A stretch of DNA of 64,000 nucleotides from Panonychus citri (taxonomy: Eukaryota > Arthropoda > Arachnida > Trombidiformes > Tetranychidae), in the NCBI RefSeq assembly GCF_014898815.1, contig NW_026515536.1:1-64000 (forward strand). Reading direction: 5' to 3'. Shown here in pieces: positions 56,388 through 64,000 of this stretch. Each line of letters begins with the position of its first letter. Position 1 is the stretch's first letter. A program made the translations under genes and the position numbers. The notes under the pieces were generated by a model. It did no database searches. It saw only the letters and a program-made list of their open reading frames with translations, and had not been told where the DNA came from.

Positions 56388-57388
56388 CAGGTTTAATTTT
56401 CTCTTATTTAGGCCTCAGATATAAAGATTATGGTGCAAAGTAAAGAGAGAGAGGCGGCTGGTGATGACGGTGGAGGTAAATAATAGCTCTCAACTCAGAG
56501 AAAAGAAAAGATTTAAACACAAAACACCATGAAAAAAAAACGAACAAAAAAAGTATATGAGTAAATGAGAATAGAGAAAAAAAATAATAGAGAAAAAAAG
56601 CTCAGAAAGAAAAGAGAAGTGATTGTTTACACAAAGATAGATCTTGATGTTCAACCAGAAGAGAAACAAATCAACACTAGTAATTAAACTGGCAATTAAA
56701 AATCTTCTTAAATTGGTTACAAATTATGGAAAATAAACAATTTAAAGGAGAAAAGTAATCAAATTAAATGTTTACTAATTTAAAGAAATTTGACAGAAAT
56801 GAAAACAAACTCACTCAGGTGATTGAGAACTCACCTTAGGGTTTGTACTTTAATTGCCAACAATTGATTGTTTTACTTTTATTACTCAACAATTAATTTC
56901 CTTTTTCAATCCAAAAGGTAGTAATTTATTAATAGTTTAATAAAAAGGGTAACAATCATCAGAGCCAATTTATGACTAATAATCGATTGGAAAAATTCAA
57001 TAGGAACAATAGGAATACAGCAAATGGTTAACCTTTTTTTTTAATTGTTCCAATGGTTGTAACAATTAAATTACCAAAGACTATACATGAGATTTAATGG
57101 AAAGTAAATCTTAGAAAGTGAAACAAAATTTCTGATTACAATTGAGTTTCATAATGAATCTGAAATGATCAAATCAAATGATCAATTGGACTTGAAATTT
57201 ACGATTTTCTATCAGGGTAATTAACTAATTAATTGACTCGACTTTTTTTCTTTCTCGCCTTTGAGGTTATTATTATTATTGGTGTTCGAACCTAATCAGC
57301 AATCATGATTTATCAGCATGAGCAATGAATTAGTTGATCACCATCGTGATGAATTTTTGAATGAAAACAAAACAAATGATTTGTCAAC
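56388..57388. other. Divergent intergenic, CHIP to WDR60
   Basis: Probably carries the promoters of CHIP (minus) and WDR60 (plus). AT-rich, with poly-A-rich segment 56,520-56,600. No ORF that I support. Confidence 0.45.
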
Positions 57389-60300
57389 ATGAAATGGACG
57401 ATGAGCTTTGACAGGTAGATTGTCAGGTAATTGTTGTTAAATGTGATTCGATTCTCGGAGATAATAATAAATGTAAGTTCATTTATGATGTAATTTTAAT
57501 TCTTGAGTTTCCTTGAAGAAAATTAATTTAGTTTTACATTTTTCAAGGTCAGAGAAAACCAGTCGAACCTCTAAAGTAGTTAAGAACAACTCAAATGTCC
57601 AGGTAACCAAAACGAGTGTACCAACTAATAGGAAAACGATAGTTGGTGCTAATGGTAAAATCGATTCTCGAGTATCTTCTAGAATTACAATATCAAATGT
57701 GACGAAGGATAAAATTTCAACCAATGAGAAGATTCCAGTTAAATCTTCATCTAAATTAACGGTTTCGACTAAAACGCCAACATCGTCGATTAAGGTTCGA
57801 CCAACGGTGAAAACAACGATTCCAGCGAAATCCAATGTTTCCAATTCAAAGATCACATCGAAATCATCGATCACTGGTTCTGGTGTAACTGGAAAATTAA
57901 ATGAGAGACGATTGTCTCGAATTGAAACTAAGACAGCGACTAAATCACGATCAAGTTTGGAGAAATCAGTAATCAAATTAAATGATGATTCGAGTAAAAA
58001 GAAATCAACTCAAGATTTAAAGATTGTCAAACCTGATGATTATCATCAACGTCCATCAGATGAGCTACAATCAGGAAAAGATGAATCAGAAAATAAATCA
58101 ATTAGACCAGGAACTGCTAATCGAACCCATGGTAGCTCTTCCAACAGTCTAATCAAATCAAATCAATTAGTTAATCAACAACAAGAAATAGAAACGGAAA
58201 AGGTAGAAATTTCTTCTATTCGAATCTTTGATATTCTTTCAAATTGAAATTCTTATTATTATTTTTTTCTAACAGTTTGTAGAAAGAAAACAGAATATTA
58301 CAAGTTCGACATTGGATAAAGTTGAAACTGACAATTCGCTGAGTGGCCATGAAAGTACTAATGATATCGAAGAAGTGACAGAAGCTGATTATTCAGATGA
58401 TTTCGAGGATTATGAATCTGATTTTGAAGAGTACGAAAGTGACAATGAAATGAAGACACCCAACGATAAGGACTCGTCCTTAGGCTCATTGGATTCGCCC
58501 GTAATTTCATTATCTAGCTTGACTAAGCCGAAATCAATTGCAAAGACTGAAAATCTGAAATCTAGTGAACAATCAACTGATTCAAAAGAACCGTCAATAA
58601 TTAGATGGGAAATCACTTTACCGCCTCCGACAATAAAGGTTGATGGTAATAAAATCATTGATGATTCTTTACAGAATCAAAAAGAATCCGAATCAATGAA
58701 ATCAAAGCAAATCGAGAATTCAAATCTCGATGATTCTTTAAGAACAAATAATCTCTTGAAACATTTACTCGGTCCTGATAATGTTAATACAATCGCTATT
58801 CAAACAGTGGAAACTTCTGAATCTTCATGTCAATCAGATGAAATCAATTCAACTCATAAGAATATCCAATGTCCAGCTCGTTCGAATCTTGCTGATGGTC
58901 CATCCAATCCCACGCCAATCGATAATATTGATATTCTTAGATTGTCCCATTTTCTTGAAATCGGTGAAAAGATAACTAAAAATCTTATATCGAGTAAAAC
59001 CTTTTCCTATTCAAGTACCAATGGTCATCCTATTATCGACAATTCTGGGTCAATGTATCCACCAAAAATTCCGAGCTATGGATTAGAGCCAAACAATTTA
59101 ATCATCTCTTATCACCTTCCTGATGATTATAAACACTTTCAGATCAATAGTGTTGTGACCGATAGTCGATACGTTTATGTGGTCACTAATTATGGTTCTG
59201 TTGACGGAAATAAGTTCTTTGGATCGTTAATATTGGTATGGAACTTGTTAGAACCTCGAAAATGTGAATATTTGTTACACTGTAAATTTAATTGTACCAA
59301 AGTTATTACTGACAATGAATTCCTAATAATCGCTGGTTCCGTTGATGGTTCACTCGTGGCCTGGGATTTAAGGGAACCCTCACATCAACACAGTCAAGTG
59401 AACAAATTGCTCTTGATCAGTACTGATCTAACATTGAGAAATCCTTCATTTACAACAGCGATTGGTAAACACACTGATTACCATCAAGCACCAATCTTAC
59501 AATTATTTTACAGATTTGAAGTTAATGATGATACGGAAGCGAAAAGAATTGTTTCACTTGATGAAAGTGGGAAGATAATTGTTTGGTTAATTGTTGAATC
59601 TTATGTTGACGATTTATCGGCCTTACAACAAGTAACCATTGGCTTGAGACCAGGAAGTTGTATTAGACTTCAAATTTCAATGGTCGTCAATTTACCGACC
59701 AGTTACATTGGAAATTCTGAAAGTTCAATCACTTGCATTGATTGTTCACCAACTGATTCTTGGAATTATCTAATTGGAACCAATTTAGGTTCAATTTATC
59801 GATATTCGAAGTATCTGGAAAATTCTGCTGACCCAATGGAAGTAATTAAATACACTTATTTCTCAGATGAAATGTATCATCCGGTTACTTGTATTTCTCA
59901 TCATCCTAATCCTGAAAGTGAATCATTTCTCGTCGGCTACATGGATGGATCGATTTGCCTTTTCTCAATTAAATATCAATTTCCAATACGAATCTGGTTA
60001 ACCGAAGATACTGGATATTCAACCATAATCAACTCTTTTTGGCTTTCCCATGAAACTGAACTATTTCTGATTCTCGACCAAACTAAAGGTATTTCTGTTC
60101 GTGATGTAAAAGGTAAAGGAGAGAGTCTATTTGAACACCAGAACGGAAATGAAAGGTAAGGTCACAACTTCCTCTTGGTTGATTAAATGTATTCCAACCA
60201 TGATCCATGTTATAATATTGTTGACACATTCGCTTATCCATCTCATTAGGATCATTTTCGTTAACGTCAGCACGATCAATTTGGATGAATACTTTTTGGT

Positions 60301-60425
60301 AAGTAATTGAATGAATCTCCTTAAATTGTGGCTTTAATTGTTTCCTCCATTGTCCTTAGATCTATGCGTTGGCAGATTCGTCGATTTCAGGTTTCAATCT
60401 TTCCAATCACATGTCAAATAATTGA
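57389..60425 (+). CDS. WDR60 / DYNC2I1-like dynein-2 intermediate chain
   Basis: Five proposed exons: 57389-57414 (tentative start MKWTMSFD), 57548-58202, 58276-60155, 60250-60298 and 60360-60425; coding lengths sum to 2676, giving 891 residues (human 1066). The N-terminal half is Ser/Lys/Thr-rich and disordered. An acidic segment EADYSDDFEDYESDFEEYES is typical of WDR60. The C-terminal half contains the WD repeats (DGSLVAWDLREP, DESGKIIVWLIV, YMDGSICLFSI). The last two exons add VNVSTINLDEYFL and LADSSISGFNLSN. By family, an intermediate chain of dynein-2 for retrograde transport in cilia. The tiny first exon is chosen only because its phase fits. Confidence 0.8.
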
Positions 60426-60816
60426 TGATGGTTCTCAGTTTGTTGGAATCAATTGATACATGGAGATCAAAGAAAAGTTAATTGTTATAAATTGTGTTTA
60501 CATTTGAATAAGTAATAAGAAAATTATTTATCTCTCTTTGAAATTGCACTAATATACAAACAAAGTTCTGAATAAAGTTCAGAATGTGTAAGGAAATTGT
60601 ATTGAGATGTTTTTCTTTACACATATAATTTGTTTCCATTGATAGAAATGTCTCTCTTTTTGTTTAAACCGTTACAATTATTGTACATTTTAAGGTATAA
60701 GACAAGTTTAGGTACAAAATTATCACTAATGTGATTTTTTAAACTCGTTGTTTGGTGTCTTCGATTCCTTTGATTAGTTGATTAGTTTTTCCTCTTCTTT
60801 AAACTATAATTAGATA
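60426..60816. other. Convergent intergenic, WDR60 to RNF121
   Basis: 3' UTRs of both genes; AT-rich, no ORF. Confidence 0.5.
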
Positions 60817-61868
60817 TTATTCAAGTCCAAGGAAATAATTTATACCTTGTACTGCCAATAGTATTAAAGGCTGCCAGGCCACAAGGTAACGAATAAAGTC
60901 CAATAGATTACCGTATAAATAGTGCGGTTTTTGGAAAGGTAGGGAAGCGAAAAGTTTCTGAGTGTCCACTTTTTCACGACAAAAGGGACAGATTTGCTTT
61001 TTACCCACTAAACACCAACCATAGATACAATATTCGTGGTATTTATGGCCACATGAGAGAGTAAAACATCTCTCTTGTTCAAAGGTATCATCATAACTTA
61101 ATGAAGAATCAACTGCATCTACTAGGCCATCGTGACTTCGACCGCAAATTGCACATATTGAGCTTTTTAATTGTTTAGAGGGAAGTGATGATGAAGGCTG
61201 ATAGTAACCAATGTTGGCAGTTAAAATGTCGACAAGAAAATCGGTAAAATCTCGTGTCAAGACTCCCCAATAGATACCATAAAATAGAAACATAATACCA
61301 ATATCCAAAGGTATTTGCGGTTTGATTCCAAACATTAAATTTAAACCTAAAAAGTAGATAAATGATTAAGATTATTAAAGATTGAATTACGATGTTTACA
61401 TTGGAGGAAAATATGAAACTCACCTAAAAAAGTACACATAACAATAATGTAGCCTGTGACAGCGATTACCGATGAGATGGAGTATAAATAGTAGAACCAT
61501 TTATAAATCATTCGTGGGGTTGATCCGCTCATCTTATTGTTAACCAAAGGTTTCCAAATGAAGGCTACAGTGAGAATTGTTAATGAGGCCCAAATGCCAA
61601 CAAATCGCCACCATGAGTTGTGTATGGAAATACCAATTGGTAATAGCCACATGGCGAACATTGAAAAATTTTGATAACTTTTCATGTGACGCTTTTTCCA
61701 AGCAATCAGACCAATTTGAACGGAAAAAGTGGCCACAATTAGTACCAATAGCATCATCGCATGCATACCTTCATGTCCTCGGTGTTTCTCATGGAAAAGA
61801 ATGTGATTTCGCTCTTCTTCACTTAAGGCTGATAGATTAACCTTATGAATATCGTGACTGTGAACCAT
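60817..61868 (-). CDS. RNF121: RNF121/RNF175-type multi-pass RING E3 ligase
   Basis: Two exons, 61868-61424 and 61346-60817, 324 residues (human RNF121 about 327). The start is the Met of MVHSHDIHKVNLS at 61868. Matches the family: EERNHILFHEKHRGHEGMHA, then several TM helices (MMLLVLIVATFSVQIGLIAW; WWRFVGIWASLTILTVAFIW; YYLYSISSVIAVTGYIIVMC), and a RING finger (CAICGRS ... CGHKYHEYCIYGWCLVG ... CPFCREKV) before a last TM segment. An ER/Golgi E3 ligase involved in quality control and trafficking of membrane proteins. Phase-1 intron of 77 bp. Confidence 0.93.
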
Positions 61869-64000
61869 TTTTGATGATGACAATCAAATAAATCAGTTAA
61901 TTACAAAGATTTTCTCAAACAAATGAGTCTCAATGAGTCGATAAGCTTTTTCTTTTCAAGAGTGAGAGAGAAAAAAAAGATGACGTTGGATATTGGATAA
62001 TGTAACTCCAATTCTAATTTGAATGGAATGATGAAAATTATTCCAAAATGATGAGTCCAATCAAGATTAGAGTAATTGAAGATTAAATTAAGAGAATGAA
62101 GATGTGGATTAGTGAGATGATTAGATTATCCTTTCCATGAGAAGATCATTTTGAAGGTAAGAAAACCAAGAAAACACAAAACATAAGGGAAGAATTCATA
62201 AGATAGGAAGAGAGAGAGAGAGAGAGAAAAGAACAGAGAATTTTTTTTCTCATTCACATAAATTTTACCTTTTAAGTATCACAGAAAATGAATTAACACC
62301 AAATTAAAATTTTTTAACCTTCTCCCTCTCCCTCTAATTAAGAGTAAATTGTTCTTGTAACTAATTAACTAAACAATTGAAAGTAAAAAAAAATGACTAA
62401 ACGATTGAACAACAAACCGGTGGTAATAAAAATCCACAACAAACAAACCAAAAAGAAAGAGAAAAAGAAAGAGAAAAAGAAAGAGAAACGATTGGTAAAC
62501 AAACAACCAATGAAAAGAAAACGAAACTTAATTCAAATAACATTTTCTTTTCTCTTTATTTTCGTTGATTGTTTACCTTTAATTTAATTTCTAATTGTGA
62601 ATTCTAAACCCTAATTATAATCTTTTAATTATCCTTTTTAACAATCAATTGATTTGGTAATTAATGGTAACCCAATGTGACCAGAAAATCAACAATTCAA
62701 ATCAATTTGAATCCTGATCGGTTCACCTTAACAAATTGTAATTGTATTTCTATTAATTAATTTTGTGTCTTTTTTTAGATTCATTTAGATTCCTTAATTG
62801 TGTTCATTCCCATGAAAGGTCAACTCTTTCCTGTATTTCCAAAAATTGATATTCACCTACAATGATGGTCCATCAATCTTGACTTTCTAATTTAAAATTG
62901 ACTTGAGAAATCTATGGTTACAGTTTTGTTTTTGTTTTCCTCTTTGGCTTTTCCTATTGTTGTTAAGCTTAATTGGATCTTATTAATATCATGTAAGTAT
63001 TATAGTTAATTTTAATATTTAATTCACACAATTAATCATGTCTTGTCCATTTCTTTGTATATAATTAGGTTGCATCAAATTGGTTTGATTGGATTGACAG
63101 TTAACTTTGAAAGTAAAAGGAAACATAGTTATAGATGAAAAGTGATTGTGATGGTGTTTTCATTTATCTTTTTGGCTTATCGATTGATTTATTTTTCCAA
63201 GTGAATTAAATTTAATTGGCATCAGGGTTAATAATAATAATAATAATCAATCCAGTGACTGATTGCTGAAGACGAAAAAAAAATCTAACTCTTCTCAGGA
63301 AAATGTGAATGAATCCATAAGAATCAAACAATCAACCGATGAATCTAAACTTTTATCACCTCAAGTTGGTTAACAATTACAAGGGTGAAATTGATCAATT
63401 TTGAAAAGCAAAATGGAACCAAAAATCAAGACAAGATGATGATCACATCTCATCAACATGTGATTGCAAATGAATTGAGAGAGAAAAAGAAAACACCATA
63501 ATTAAAGATAATGGACACAACGAGAACATTTTATCCATCAGAATCCCGGAGTTCCAAGAGCAACAGAACTTTTCAAATATTAGTATTAATAATACGAATT
63601 ATCTTGGTTAACATTAACTTGATCATAAATCCAATGAATTAGAGATAATCCAGAATCGGAGGAAATTTTCACAGGTCAAAGGCACAAGGTAAACATTTAT
63701 AATCTTAGAACGATTTTTAAAAGAAAGAGATCAACCTAATTATCTTACTTCATCTCTATCAAGAACCTCTAAATGTCACTTAAATTGTGATTATCATCAA
63801 ATCAACGTGACTTTTTGCTCTCTCTCTCATTTTCTCATTGAACTAACCAATAATCACGTTTAAAATCAATTGATCTCTCTCTCTCTCTCTCCATCTTTCT
63901 TTACCCTCATCATCTCCATCTTCATCTTCATCTTCATCTCCATCCTCATCTCTTTTTTTACCTATTATATTGATCATTCTAGACTCTAATCTCATCTAAA
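61869..64000. other. Intergenic, right end of window
   Basis: AT-rich with microsatellites: GA run 62211-62227, CT run about 63873-63891, and ATCTTC/CATCTC repeats to about 63950. A Lys/Glu-rich frame at 62393-62587 is a simple repeat (AAAGAGAAAAAG). No gene recognised. Confidence 0.5.
63873..63950. repeat. CT and CATCTT microsatellite block
   Basis: A run of CT units followed by imperfect hexamers ATCTTC and ATCTCC on the plus strand. Confidence 0.75.

Noticed and set aside
62393..62587. Lys/Glu-rich small ORF
   Set aside because: Simple AAAGAG repeat, no homology signal.

Overview
The window is eukaryotic nuclear DNA from a compact, AT-rich, arthropod-like genome (short introns with GT..AG ends, many microsatellites). 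Two clustered Dscam-like genes with tandem 5' cassettes, the sDscam organisation described from chelicerates, point to a chelicerate, most likely a mite; a spider mite (Tetranychus-like) is my inference, not a proof.

Layout. 1-3438 (minus): the 5' part of copy A of a PAN/Apple-like type I membrane protein family. 4737-19462 (minus): shortened-Dscam locus L1, with one constant exon (Ig3, three FNIII, TM, tail) at 4737-6400 and 13 upstream cassettes v1-v13 (7386 to 19334), each with a signal-peptide exon, an Ig1 exon and an Ig2. 19959-23783 and 24395-28219 (plus): tandem copies B and C of the PAN-like family; C is decayed. 28834-40577 (minus): locus L2, with its constant exon at 28834-30416, ten cassettes and one relic. 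41391-46356 (minus): an unrecognised Ser-rich protein whose TM segment is on a separate upstream exon. 49695 onward: compact housekeeping genes for Hikeshi, an ER FKBP14-type prolyl isomerase, RYBP/YAF2, CHIP/STUB1 (minus), WDR60/DYNC2I1 and RNF121 (minus).

How it works. In L1 and L2 each cassette has its own start codon and signal peptide, every cassette exon ends in phase 1, and any cassette can splice to its constant exon in frame. The layout resembles vertebrate clustered protocadherins. The most striking signal is an 18-19 nt motif, AAAAGCGCC-N(1-3)-TTTCAAG, found 21 times at cassette boundaries, always on the plus strand, plus one inverted copy in each locus just before the constant exon. 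It may be a promoter/looping element or an RNA-pairing element that joins a cassette donor to the constant acceptor.

Cassette repertoires turn over: blocks are almost identical between L1 and L2 (introns and promoters included) while the constant exons have diverged, one L2 cassette is a hybrid, one is a relic, and several carry stops or frameshifts. Nearly all lesions are 1-2 base deletions in repeated sequence, so assembly error must be excluded before calling them pseudogenes.
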